Assembly: GCF_001269385.1 (NCBI RefSeq)
Contig: NZ_CXOO01000042.1
Location: forward strand, 251 to 64,250
DNA length: 64,000 nt
Direction of reading: 5' to 3'
Origin: Limnohabitans sp. DM1
Lineage (GTDB): Bacteria; Pseudomonadota; Gammaproteobacteria; Burkholderiales; Burkholderiaceae_C
The notes beneath the pieces were generated by a model. It worked only from the letters and a program-made list of their open reading frames with translations. It was not told where the DNA came from and ran no database searches. Below, in pieces: positions 18,386 through 26,598 of this stretch (the first letter of the stretch is position 1; each line of letters begins with the position of its first letter). The position numbers were made by a program, and so were the translations under genes.

Positions 18386-19141
18386 TCAATGCCCAAGGAT
18401 CTTGGACAAAAAGTCCTGCGCCCGATCCGTCTGCGGCGCGTCAAAGAACTGCTGCGGCGGTGCTTGTTCAACCACTTGGCCCTGGTCCATGAAGATGACG
18501 CGGTCGGCCACCGCCTTGGCAAAACCCATTTCGTGCGTTACGCACAGCATGGTCATCCCCTGGCTGGTCAGCTCGATCATCACGTCCAGCACTTCCTTGA
18601 TCATCTCGGGGTCGAGCGCCGAAGTGGGCTCATCGAACAGCATGATCTTGGGCGTCAGGCACAGCGCACGCGCAATCGCCACGCGCTGCTGTTGACCGCC
18701 GGACAGTTGCAAGGGGTATTTGTTCGCGTGCTCGGAAATGCGCACGCGCTCGAGCTGCACCATGGCTTTGTCCACGGCTTCCTTGCGCGGCATCTTGGCC
18801 ACCCAGGTGGGCGACAAGATCAGGTTTTCCAGCACCGTCAGATGCGGAAACAGGTTGAACTGCTGGAACACCATGCCGACTTCGCGGCGCACTTTGTCGA
18901 TGCCTTTGAGGTCGTCGCCCAGCACGGTGCCGTCCACCGTGAGCGTGCCTTCCTGGTATTCCTCCAGGGCGTTGATGCAGCGGATCAGGGTGGACTTGCC
19001 CGAGCCCGAGGGGCCGCAGATGACGACTTTTTCGCCTTTGGCAAATTGCAGGTTCACGTCGCGCAGCACGTGGTAGCCATTGCTGGCGTACCACTTGTTG
19101 ACGCCTTTGAACTCGATGAGGGGGGTAGCGTTGGAGGTCAT
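18386..19141 (-). CDS. aapP: AapP, ATPase of general L-amino-acid ABC importer
   Basis: 251-residue ATPase of a polar amino-acid importer. Walker A is GPSGSGKST, the Q-loop VFQQFNLFPHLTV, the signature [15 protein letters not shown], Walker [13 protein letters not shown], and the H-loop VTHEMGFA. It is the last gene of the operon aapJ-Q-M-P and follows aapM by 14 bp. Assignment to the Aap group rests on the two large permeases upstream, which are much longer than those of glutamate-type systems. Confidence 0.88.
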   Translation of the reverse strand: MTSNATPLIEFKGVNKWYASNGYHVLRDVNLQFAKGEKVVICGPSGSGKSTLIRCINALEEYQEGTLTVDGTVLGDDLKGIDKVRREVGMVFQQFNLFPHLTVLENLILSPTWVAKMPRKEAVDKAMVQLERVRISEHANKYPLQLSGGQQQRVAIARALCLTPKIMLFDEPTSALDPEMIKEVLDVMIELTSQGMTMLCVTHEMGFAKAVADRVIFMDQGQVVEQAPPQQFFDAPQTDRAQDFLSKILGH

Positions 19142-19155
19142 AGGGGGTCTTTCGT

Positions 19156-20256
19156 TCAGCGGACTTTGCTCACGGCCGTGCGCTCTTCAATCCACAGGCT
19201 GTAGCGCGACATGGCAAAGCAGAACGCGAAATAAATGAAGGTGATGAAGAGGTAGGCTTCGATCTTGAAGGGGCGCCAGTCGGCGTCCGAGTTGAGCGCC
19301 AGGCCCAAAGCGCCCGTCAGCTCATACAAGGACACGATGGTCACCAGCGAGGTGTCCTTGAACAGGCCAATGAAGGTGTTCATGATGGACGGCACCACGG
19401 TGGCCAGGGCTTGGGGCAAGACGATCATGCGCTGGGTCTGCCAGTAGCTCAGGCCCAAGGTGGCGGCCGCTTCGGTCTGGCCCTTGGGCAAGGCCTGCAG
19501 GCCACCGCGGATCACCTCGGCCATGTAGGCCCCAGAAAACAGCGTGATGCCCACCACCACGCGCACCAGCACGTCAATCTTCACGCCCTCGGGCATGAAC
19601 AGCGGCAGCATGAACGAAGCCATGAACAGCACGGTGATCAGCGGCACACCCCGCACCAACTCCACATAGAGCGTGCACAGGGTCTTGATGGCGGGCATGT
19701 TGGAGCGTCGGCCCAGCGCCACGAAGATGGCCAGCGGAAAGGCCAGCGTCATGGAGATCACGGTGAGCATGACCGTGAGCGGCAAACCGCCCCATTGGTC
19801 GGTGTCGACCTCGGTCAGGCCGAAAAAGCCGCCCTTCATGAGCACGAAGTACACAGCCAGCATGACCAGCCAGACCAAAGGCAAGGCCTTGTTCCAAAAA
19901 CGCGGCATGCAGCTGATGACCACCACACCCAACATCAAGGCGGTAGCGATCACCGGACGCCAGTGCTCTGTTTCGGGGTAACGGCCCATCACGATCAAGC
20001 GGCCTTTTTCGGAGATCACGCCCCAGCAGGCCCCCACGCCGCGCACGTCGTTGCAGGCCTGCAAGTTGCTGCCAAAGACCGCTTGCAAAACAGCCCAGTC
20101 GAGCGAGGAGACCAGCGCCCACAGGCACACAGCCAGCAGCGCCAGCGACATCAGGCTGTTGCCCGGGGTGGAGAAGAGGTTGCTGCGCAACCAGGCCACA
20201 GGGCCTGAGCTGCGCCCGGGCATGGGCCGGGCTTCAGTGGATTTGAAAACGTTCAT
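19156..20256 (-). CDS. aapM: AapM, permease of general L-amino-acid ABC importer
   Basis: 366 residues from ATG 20256, preferred because AGGAG lies 7 bp upstream and the start sits right after the aapQ stop; the frame is open to 20280. It has an N-terminal extension with several membrane segments and an insertion, then the HisM-like core. The EAA loop reads LPKGQTEAAATLGLSYWQTQ. The long N-terminus is typical of AapM/BztC permeases. It acts with AapQ in the inner membrane. Confidence 0.88.
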   Translation of the reverse strand: MNVFKSTEARPMPGRSSGPVAWLRSNLFSTPGNSLMSLALLAVCLWALVSSLDWAVLQAVFGSNLQACNDVRGVGACWGVISEKGRLIVMGRYPETEHWRPVIATALMLGVVVISCMPRFWNKALPLVWLVMLAVYFVLMKGGFFGLTEVDTDQWGGLPLTVMLTVISMTLAFPLAIFVALGRRSNMPAIKTLCTLYVELVRGVPLITVLFMASFMLPLFMPEGVKIDVLVRVVVGITLFSGAYMAEVIRGGLQALPKGQTEAAATLGLSYWQTQRMIVLPQALATVVPSIMNTFIGLFKDTSLVTIVSLYELTGALGLALNSDADWRPFKIEAYLFITFIYFAFCFAMSRYSLWIEERTAVSKVR

Positions 20257-20257
20257 G

Positions 20258-21457
20258 TCAGCGCTCCTGGATGGCGGCACTGGCGTTGAACCAGTTCATG
20301 AGGGCCGAGGTGAGAAGGGACAGGGTGAGGTACACCAGCATGACAATCGACAAGGCCTCAATGGCGCGGCCCGTCTGGTTGAGGGTGGTGTTGGCGATCG
20401 AGACCAGTTCGGGGTAGCCAATGGCCACCGCCAGGGACGAGTTCTTGGTCAGGTTCAGGTATTGGCTGGTCAACGGCGGAATGATCACCCGCAAGGCCTG
20501 GGGTAGCACCACCAGACGCATGGATTGGCTTTTGCTCAGACCCAAAGAGGCCGAGGCCTCGTGCTGGCCCAGCGACACCGAGGCGATGCCCGAGCGCACG
20601 ACTTCGGCAATGAAGGACGCGGTATAAAAAACCAGGCCACACAGCAGGGCCATGAATTCGGGGCTGAACGCGCCGCCGTCTTCGATCTGGAAGTCACCCT
20701 TTTTGGGCAAGTCCCATTCGTTGGGGGCACCACCCAGCAACCAGCCGAGCACAGCCAGCACCAGGGTGACCGCCAAGGACACCGCCCACACCGGGCGGGT
20801 CAGGCCTGTACGGTCGAAATGCGCCCGCGCCATGCGGCGATAGACCACCGCAAAGACCAGACCAAAGCCCACACCGACCAAGGCCAGGGTTTGACCCAAC
20901 TGCCACACGGGCCAAGGGAAGGAGACCCCGTTTTTGCTCAAAAAGAAATGGCCTGCCTGCCAAGCCTTATCCAGGTCGGGCAGCATCTCGGCGAAGACCA
21001 GATACCAGATGAGCAACTGCAGATAAACCGGCACGTTGCGGAAAAATTCGACGTAGGCGTAGCAGATTTTGCGCACCAGAAAGTTGGCCGAAAACCGCCC
21101 GACACCCACCAGCACGCCCAGCACCGTGGCCAGCACGATGCCGATCACCGCCACCTTGAGTGTGTTGAGCATGCCAATGGCAAAAGCGACAAAGTAAGAA
21201 CTGTTGTGCGCGTACTCGATCACCGTTTCGCTGATGTCAAAGCCAAACGGTTGGAACAAAAAGTCGTAGCCGCTTTGAATGCCGCGCAGGCGCATGTTGG
21301 TGAGCGTGTTGCGCACCAGCAAGGCCACCAGGGCCAGCGCTGAGAGGATGGCGACGATCTGGTAAATGACCGAACGCCCTTCGCGGCTGCGCCACGAAAT
21401 CGATCGGGTTTTCTTGCCGGGCAAGGGCCTGGCCTCGATCATGGAAAAGTGGGACAT
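20258..21457 (-). CDS. aapQ: AapQ, permease of general L-amino-acid ABC importer
   Basis: 399 residues from ATG 21457 (MSHFSMIEARPLPG); the upstream part of the frame covers the terminator after aapJ and is unlikely to be translated. It has several membrane helices with a large insertion between the first and second half, as in AapQ/BztB. The EAA loop reads VSLGQHEASASLGLSKSQSM, followed by PQALRVIIPPLTSQYLNLTK. Its stop lies one base before the aapM start, so the two are coupled. Confidence 0.88.
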   Translation of the reverse strand: MSHFSMIEARPLPGKKTRSISWRSREGRSVIYQIVAILSALALVALLVRNTLTNMRLRGIQSGYDFLFQPFGFDISETVIEYAHNSSYFVAFAIGMLNTLKVAVIGIVLATVLGVLVGVGRFSANFLVRKICYAYVEFFRNVPVYLQLLIWYLVFAEMLPDLDKAWQAGHFFLSKNGVSFPWPVWQLGQTLALVGVGFGLVFAVVYRRMARAHFDRTGLTRPVWAVSLAVTLVLAVLGWLLGGAPNEWDLPKKGDFQIEDGGAFSPEFMALLCGLVFYTASFIAEVVRSGIASVSLGQHEASASLGLSKSQSMRLVVLPQALRVIIPPLTSQYLNLTKNSSLAVAIGYPELVSIANTTLNQTGRAIEALSIVMLVYLTLSLLTSALMNWFNASAAIQER

Positions 21458-21485
21458 GGGAACTGCCTGAAAAATGACGGGGTGG

Positions 21486-21513
21486 TAAAAAATACGCCCC
21501 GTGAGGGGCGTAT
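21486..21513 (-). terminator. Rho-independent terminator between aapJ and aapQ
   Basis: A perfect 9-bp stem (ATACGCCCC / GGGGCGTAT) with a GTGA loop is followed on the - strand by a run of six T. It lies in the 82-bp gap after the binding-protein gene and before the permeases. It probably ends part of the transcripts, so that the binding protein is made in excess over the membrane parts. Confidence 0.8.
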
Positions 21514-21539
21514 CCAGAACCTTCAAAAAAGGCAGGCGA

Positions 21540-22568
21540 TCAACGCAGTGGTGCGGCGTACATCAGGCCGCCCTTGTTCCACTGGTTGTTCAGGCCACGT
21601 GGCAGGTTGATGGAGGTCTTGGGGCCGACGTTGCGCTCGAACATTTCGCCGTAGTTACCGGTCGTCTTGATGGCGCGGGCCAACCATTCCTTGTCCAGGC
21701 CCAGGTGCTTGCCCAGATCTTCAGTGGCGCCCAGCAAACGGCCCACTTGGGGGTTGTCGCTGGTTTTCATCTGGTCCACATTGGCCTGGGTGATGCCATA
21801 CTCTTCGGCTTCGATCAGGCCGGCCAGCACCCATTTGTTGATGGCAAACCACTCGTCGTCACCACGGCGCACCATCGGGCCCAAGGGCTCTTTGGAGATC
21901 AGGTCGGACAAGATCAGGTGGGCCGCAGGGTCTTTGGCTTCCTTGGCACGCACCGAGGCCAGGCCCGATGCGTCGGTGGTGTAAGCCTGGCAGCGGCCAG
22001 AGAAGTAAGCGCCCGTAGCGGCCTCGACTTTTTCAAACACGACAGGCTTCAAGTTGAGCTTGTTGGCGCGGGAGAAGTCGGTCAAGTTTTTCTCGGTGGT
22101 CGTGCCCGATTGCACGCACACGGTGGCACCCTTGAGCTGCTTGGCGCTGGTGATCTTGCCTTTGGGCACCATGAAGCCTTGGCCGTCATAGTAGTTGGCA
22201 CCGATGAAGTGCAGACCCAAGGAGCCGTCACGGTTCAAGGTGTTGGTGGTGTTGCGGGCCAGCACGTCGACTTCGCCAGACTGCAGGGCAGTGAAGCGCT
22301 GCTGTGCGGTCAGGGGGACGTATTTGACTTTGGTCGCATCGCTCAGCACGGCAGCGGCCACGGCACGGCAGTGGTCCACATCCAGACCCGACCAGTTGCC
22401 GCTGGAGTCAGCGGCTGAAAAACCGGCCAGACCGGTGTTGACACCGCAGACGATTTGACCGCGCTGCTTGATCTGGTCCAGGGTTTTACCCGCCATGGCG
22501 GATGTGGCCGCCAGCAAGCCGGCCGTGGCCAGCACCGAGCCGATCAAGGTTTGTGTCATTTTCTTCAT
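21540..22568 (-). CDS. aapJ: AapJ, periplasmic binding protein of L-amino-acid importer
   Basis: 342 residues from ATG 22568, with AGAGG upstream; the frame is open 35 codons further without support. The signal peptide is MKKMTQTLIGSVLATAGLLA, cut near SAMAG. The type-3 solute-binding fold begins with LDQIKQRGQIVCGVNTGLAG and has WSGLDVDHCRAVAAAVLSD and DVLARNTTNT. It captures polar amino acids in the periplasm for AapQMP. The first gene of its operon, it is followed by a terminator. Confidence 0.9.
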   Translation of the reverse strand: MKKMTQTLIGSVLATAGLLAATSAMAGKTLDQIKQRGQIVCGVNTGLAGFSAADSSGNWSGLDVDHCRAVAAAVLSDATKVKYVPLTAQQRFTALQSGEVDVLARNTTNTLNRDGSLGLHFIGANYYDGQGFMVPKGKITSAKQLKGATVCVQSGTTTEKNLTDFSRANKLNLKPVVFEKVEAATGAYFSGRCQAYTTDASGLASVRAKEAKDPAAHLILSDLISKEPLGPMVRRGDDEWFAINKWVLAGLIEAEEYGITQANVDQMKTSDNPQVGRLLGATEDLGKHLGLDKEWLARAIKTTGNYGEMFERNVGPKTSINLPRGLNNQWNKGGLMYAAPLR

Positions 22569-22922
22569 GGTTTGAATCCTCTTGTGAAATGGTGAGTAGC
22601 AAATTACCACCCGCAGATTAAATGCCAAATCCAACAGTGAACTGCCTAGGAGCTTCCCAAGGACTTGGCCCAAACAGGTTAACTGTTTAAGAAGTACACC
22701 CCATGGTGCCCCCCAACGCCAGCAGCCTGGGCATGCGCAGAGAATGTACTTGCACGCCAGTGATGGCGAATATAGTCAGCTTGTCGTCAGTCTTCATCAA
22801 GGTTTACCCCCGATTTCCATACAAGGATTGCATCAAACAATACTTGCTTTGGCAAAACCAGTTTGGTAGCGCCTGACGTTTAATTGGGGTCAGGCTCATT
22901 GCAGGTCAGGTCCAATTCAGCG
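22569..22922. other. Upstream region of aapJ
   Basis: No gene is seen. On the - strand a possible promoter reads TTGATG, a long 20-bp spacer, then TATATT near 22774; the same CTGACTATA block also occurs upstream of gltI. A reversed copy of the dispersed palindromic motif (TTTAATTGGGGTCAG) lies at 22879-22893 and opens the left side of repeat copy 3. The promoter guess is weak because of the spacer length. Confidence 0.3.
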
Positions 22923-23207
22923 TGAAGCGAGCGAAGCAATGCCCGCATGGACTCCGTGCAGTTCTGGCAGGGCTAAGCAGCGCAGCAGCGGTCGAACCAG
23001 GGCGGCTGCCTGTGTGAGCTAAGCGAGTTTGCACCCAACTCCGACCGGTGCGCGCAGTGCAAGGCACCCGAAGGGCCCTGACTGCGGCTCACCTTTCTTT
23101 GCTGACTTTCTTTGGCGAATCAAAGAAAGTGCGTGCGCCGCCGGGCGCAATCCCGGTCAACGGACTTCTAATCAAACCCTTTAATCGGGATCCGACCCCA
23201 ATTAAAA
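22923..23207. repeat. Dispersed ~290-bp repeat, copy 3
   Basis: A more diverged copy of the repeat at 17773 and 18099, same orientation, again with the ACTTTCTTTG inverted repeat (one change in the loop), the GCGCC/GGCGC hairpin and the final palindromic motif (here GGGATCCGACCCC, ending 23206). It lies between the aap operon promoter and the end of gltL, so the whole aap operon is bordered by direct repeats. Confidence 0.75.
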
Positions 23208-23218
23208 CGAAGCAAGTG

Positions 23219-23248
23219 AAAAATTAATCGGGATCTGACCCCAATTAA
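23219..23248 (-). terminator. Dispersed palindrome placed as gltIJKL terminator
   Basis: On the - strand this reads TTAATTGGG, loop GTCAGAT, CCCGATTAA, then five T. The 9-bp stem has one G-T wobble. It lies 5 bp after the gltL stop codon (23254-23256). It is a copy of the palindromic motif that ends the ~290-bp repeats, here standing alone. The form is that of a Rho-independent terminator. Confidence 0.6.
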
Positions 23249-23253
23249 AACGA

Positions 23254-23991
23254 TCAGTGCTGCAGGATCTTGTTGAGGAAATCCTTGGTGCGCGGTTGGC
23301 GGTTTTCGGGGTGGTTAAAGAACTCGTCCTTGGAGCAGTCTTCCAGAATGCGGCCGCCCACGTCGATGAAGATCACGCGGTTGGCCACTTTGCGGGCAAA
23401 GCCCATTTCGTGCGTGACCACCATCATGGTCATGCCCTCGTTGGCCAGTTGCACCATCACGTCCAGCACCTCGCCCACCATCTCGGGGTCGAGCGCCGAA
23501 GTGGGCTCGTCAAACAGCATCACCATCGGGTCCATCGACAAGGCACGGGCAATGGCCACGCGCTGCTGTTGACCGCCCGAGAGCTGGCCCGGAAACTTGT
23601 CCTTGTGGGCCAAGAGGCCCACGCGATCCAGCATCTTGAGACCCCGCGCCTTGGCATCGTCCAGGTTGCGGCCCAGCACCTTGACTTGGGCAATCGTCAG
23701 GTTTTCAGTGACCGACAGGTGCGGGAACAGCTCGAAGCTCTGGAACACCATGCCTACGCGCGAACGCAGCTTGGGCAGGTCGGTGCTCGGGTCGTGCAAG
23801 GGCACGCCATCGACGGTGATCTCGCCTTTCTGGAAGGGCTCCAGCGCGTTGACGGTCTTGATGAGGGTGGATTTGCCGGAACCCGAGGGGCCACAAACCA
23901 CCACCACATCGCCTTTGTTGATGCTCACCGAACAGTCATTGAGCACCTGCACCGGGCCGTACCACTTGGACACATTTTTGATTTCAATCAT
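23254..23991 (-). CDS. gltL: GltL, ATPase of glutamate/aspartate ABC importer
   Basis: 245 residues. Walker A is GPSGSGKST, the Q-loop [13 protein letters not shown], the signature [15 protein letters not shown], Walker [13 protein letters not shown] and the H-loop [12 protein letters not shown]. The [10 protein letters not shown] form of the Q-loop is typical of GltL. It is the last gene of gltI-J-K-L, 27 bp after gltK. It powers uptake through GltJ and GltK. Confidence 0.9.
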   Translation of the reverse strand: MIEIKNVSKWYGPVQVLNDCSVSINKGDVVVVCGPSGSGKSTLIKTVNALEPFQKGEITVDGVPLHDPSTDLPKLRSRVGMVFQSFELFPHLSVTENLTIAQVKVLGRNLDDAKARGLKMLDRVGLLAHKDKFPGQLSGGQQQRVAIARALSMDPMVMLFDEPTSALDPEMVGEVLDVMVQLANEGMTMMVVTHEMGFARKVANRVIFIDVGGRILEDCSKDEFFNHPENRQPRTKDFLNKILQH

Positions 23992-24018
23992 TTTCTTTTC
24001 CCAATATCAGCGCGTGCT

Positions 24019-24687
24019 TCAGCGCACGATGGCGATCCTGGCCTGCAGGCGCTTGACGCTCCAGGACAGTGCAAAACAAATCACAAAATAAACAATGGCG
24101 GCCAGAAAGTAGGCCTCTTCTGAGCGGCCATAAATCTTGCCCGCATTGGTGAAGCCTTTGAGCAGGTCATAGGCGCCAATGGCATACACCAGCGAGGTGT
24201 CCTGAAACAAGATGATGGTCTGCGTGAGCAGCACAGGCAGCATGTTGCGAAAGGCCTGCGGCAAGATCACCAGGCGCATATTCTGGCCATAGCTCATGCC
24301 CAAAGCCTGACCCGCAAAGACCTGACCACGCGGAATCGACTGGATGCCAGCGCGCATGATTTCGCTGAAATACGCCGCCTCAAACGCCACGAAGGTGATG
24401 ATGGCCGACCATTCGGCACCAATCGGTCGGCCGATCACAAAGGGCATGAGCAAATAGAACCACAGGATGACCATGACCAGCGGCACTGAGCGCATGCCGT
24501 TGACATAGAAAGTGGCAGGCGCTGCCAACAACTTGGAGCCCGACAAGCGCATCAAGGCCAGCACCGTGCCAAAGATCACACCGCCAATGGTGGCCATGAT
24601 GGTCAGCTGCACGCTGAACAGCAGACCGCCCAAGACGAACTTGCGAAGGACTTCCAGGTCGAAGTAAGAAAAATCAAGTCCCAACAT
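24019..24687 (-). CDS. gltK: GltK, permease of glutamate/aspartate ABC importer
   Basis: 222 residues from ATG 24687, with GGGAGGG upstream and the start one base after the gltJ stop; the frame is open to 24717. It is a HisM-type inner-membrane permease with about five membrane helices. The EAA loop reads IPRGQVFAGQALGMSYGQNM, followed by LPQAFRNMLPVLLTQ. The size fits GltK. Confidence 0.9.
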   Translation of the reverse strand: MLGLDFSYFDLEVLRKFVLGGLLFSVQLTIMATIGGVIFGTVLALMRLSGSKLLAAPATFYVNGMRSVPLVMVILWFYLLMPFVIGRPIGAEWSAIITFVAFEAAYFSEIMRAGIQSIPRGQVFAGQALGMSYGQNMRLVILPQAFRNMLPVLLTQTIILFQDTSLVYAIGAYDLLKGFTNAGKIYGRSEEAYFLAAIVYFVICFALSWSVKRLQARIAIVR

Positions 24688-24688
24688 C

Positions 24689-25408
24689 TCAGTGCCCTCC
24701 CGTTCCACCCGAGACAATGAAGCCGGGCACGCGCATTTTCTTTTCGATCAGCGCGAACACACGGTTCACCGCAAAGGCTGACAAGGCATACAGCGCCGTC
24801 ACCGCCAGGTACACCTCGATGCCGCGAGAGGTTTCTTCCTGCGCCTGCATGGCGAACATCGTCAGCTCGGCAATCGAGACTGCAAAAGCCACCGAAGAGT
24901 TCTTCAGCAGGTTCATCGACTCGCTGGTCAAAGGCGGCAAGATGATGCGAAACGCCATGGGCAAGATCACGTAGCGGTAGGACTGCGCGGTGGTGAATCC
25001 CATGGCCATGGCCGCATAGCGCTGACCTTTAGGTAAGGCCTGTATGCCCGCACGGAATTGTTCAGCAATCCGCGCCGAGGTGAAAAAGCCCAAGCCAAAC
25101 ACCACCAGCAAAAAGCCGGGGACTTGCTGGAAAGCCGGAAACACTTTGGGCACCACGAAGTACCACAAGAAAATCTGCACCAACAGCGGAATGTTGCGGA
25201 ACAACTCCACCCACGCGTTGGCCAGGGCCGCCACCACAGGACGCCCAGGCAAGGTGCGCAAAGTGCCCACCACCGCGCCCACCCCCATCGCCACCAGCCA
25301 GGAGCTGGCCGCCACGGCCAGCGTCCAGCGCCAGGCCTCCAGCATCCATTCGAGGTAGGTTCGGCCGCTGCCGTCATCGGTCAAAAAGACCTGCCAATCC
25401 CATGTCAT
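24689..25408 (-). CDS. gltJ: GltJ, permease of glutamate/aspartate ABC importer
   Basis: 239 residues. The N-terminus MTWDWQVFLTDDGSGRTYLE resembles GltJ. About five membrane helices follow. The EAA loop reads LPKGQRYAAMAMGFTTAQSY, followed by LPMAFRIILPPLTSESMNLLK. It pairs with GltK to form the translocation channel. It starts 91 bp after gltI, behind an attenuating hairpin. Confidence 0.9.
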   Translation of the reverse strand: MTWDWQVFLTDDGSGRTYLEWMLEAWRWTLAVAASSWLVAMGVGAVVGTLRTLPGRPVVAALANAWVELFRNIPLLVQIFLWYFVVPKVFPAFQQVPGFLLVVFGLGFFTSARIAEQFRAGIQALPKGQRYAAMAMGFTTAQSYRYVILPMAFRIILPPLTSESMNLLKNSSVAFAVSIAELTMFAMQAQEETSRGIEVYLAVTALYALSAFAVNRVFALIEKKMRVPGFIVSGGTGGH

Positions 25409-25444
25409 TGTGTGAACTTTCTACGAAGTCAAAGGCATCGCCCA

Positions 25445-25481
25445 TAAAGAAACCCCGCCCAAGTCATCCCCGGCGGGGTTT
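25445..25481 (-). terminator. Terminator or attenuator between gltI and gltJ
   Basis: A perfect 10-bp stem AAACCCCGCC / GGCGGGGTTT (25450-25459 and 25472-25481) with a 12-base loop is followed on the - strand by TCTTTAT. It lies between the binding-protein gene and the permease genes, in the same position as the hairpin after aapJ. Confidence 0.7.
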
Positions 25482-25499
25482 GCGCTGAGCCTGGAAGGA

Positions 25500-26390
25500 T
25501 TACTTCTTGGCGTAGTCTTCAGCAGGCTTGTCGTTGGGGTTGGCCCAGGCAGCTTTGGTGCTGTCGCTCAAAGCCAGACCGATCTTGACGTTCTTGGGAG
25601 GGATGGGTTGCAGGAACCATTTGTCCCACAGTTTGGCCATATCACCGCTCTTGATCAAATCACGCACGGTGTCGTCGGCCAATTTCTTGAATGCGGCATC
25701 GTCCTTGCGGATCATGATGGCAATCGGCTCAACGGCCAGCACTTCACCCACGATGCGGAAGTCCGCGGGGTTCTTGGCGTTGGCAATATTGCCCGCCAGG
25801 ATGGAGCCGTCCATCACAAATGCGTCGGCACGGCCGGAGTCCAGCAGCAAGAAGCTGTCGGCGTGGTCTTTGCCAAAGACTTCCTTGAAGTCAACGCCAT
25901 TAGCGCGCTCATGTTTGCGCAACAGTTGGACCGAAGTGGTGCCGGTGGTGGTGGCCACATTTTTGCCTGCCAACTGGCCGATCGAGGTGATGCCCGAAGC
26001 CACTTTGGTGGCAATGCGCACTTCTTCCACATAAGTGGTAACAACAAAAGCCACGTCTTTTTGACGTGCGGTGTTATTCGTGGTGGAGCCGCACTCGATG
26101 TCCACGGTGCCGTTTTGCACCAGAGGAATGCGGTTTTGCGATGTGACGGACTGGAACCTCACTTCCAGTTTTTTACCCACGGCTTTTTCCACGTTGCCAA
26201 TGATGCGTTGGCAAATCTCGTAGTGGAAACCGGCGTACTTGCCATCACCCAGGGTGTAGGACAGAGCGCCCGAAGAGTCGCGCACGCCCATGGTGATCGC
26301 GCCAGAGGCCTTGACCTTATCGAGAGTGTCTGCGTGTGAGGCTACGCAAGTCAGGGCGGCCACTGCAACAGCCAACAATTGTTTTTTCAT
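25500..26390 (-). CDS. gltI: GltI, periplasmic glutamate/aspartate-binding protein
   Basis: 296 residues with signal peptide MKKQLLAVAVAALTCVASHA. The type-3 solute-binding fold starts TLDKVKASGAITMGVRDSSG and has YAGFHYEICQRIIGNVEKAV, DIECGSTTNNTARQKDVAF and a C-terminal WDKWFLQPIPPKN. The C-G-S-T-T-N-N-T block is typical of glutamate/aspartate binding proteins. First gene of gltIJKL; a LysR gene lies immediately upstream on the same strand. Confidence 0.9.
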   Translation of the reverse strand: MKKQLLAVAVAALTCVASHADTLDKVKASGAITMGVRDSSGALSYTLGDGKYAGFHYEICQRIIGNVEKAVGKKLEVRFQSVTSQNRIPLVQNGTVDIECGSTTNNTARQKDVAFVVTTYVEEVRIATKVASGITSIGQLAGKNVATTTGTTSVQLLRKHERANGVDFKEVFGKDHADSFLLLDSGRADAFVMDGSILAGNIANAKNPADFRIVGEVLAVEPIAIMIRKDDAAFKKLADDTVRDLIKSGDMAKLWDKWFLQPIPPKNVKIGLALSDSTKAAWANPNDKPAEDYAKK

Positions 26391-26529
26391 TCATTTCTCC
26401 AGAAAAGATCGCACAGTTCGAAAAAAACAACCACCGCAAGCTTGCAGCAGTTGTGCGCCTCAAGGGTCAGCCCCCTGACTGTACCCTTCGAATTCAGCAC
26501 AAAACGTGCCTGTCATTCAATAAGCCGTG

Positions 26530-26556
26530 ACTATAGTCAGTTTAATGTCAGGTCAA
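26530..26556 (-). promoter_or_regulatory. Probable gltI promoter
   Basis: On the - strand TTGACC (26551-26556) and TATAGT (26530-26535) are separated by 15 bp, about 140 bp before the gltI start. CTGACTATA around the -10 box is also found upstream of aapJ. A short inverted repeat (TGACTATAGTCA) covers the -10 box and could be a regulator site. The spacer is shorter than optimal. Confidence 0.4.
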
Positions 26557-26598
26557 TCTCAGGGTGTACCCGAGTTTTGATGCAAAAAATGCATAACC

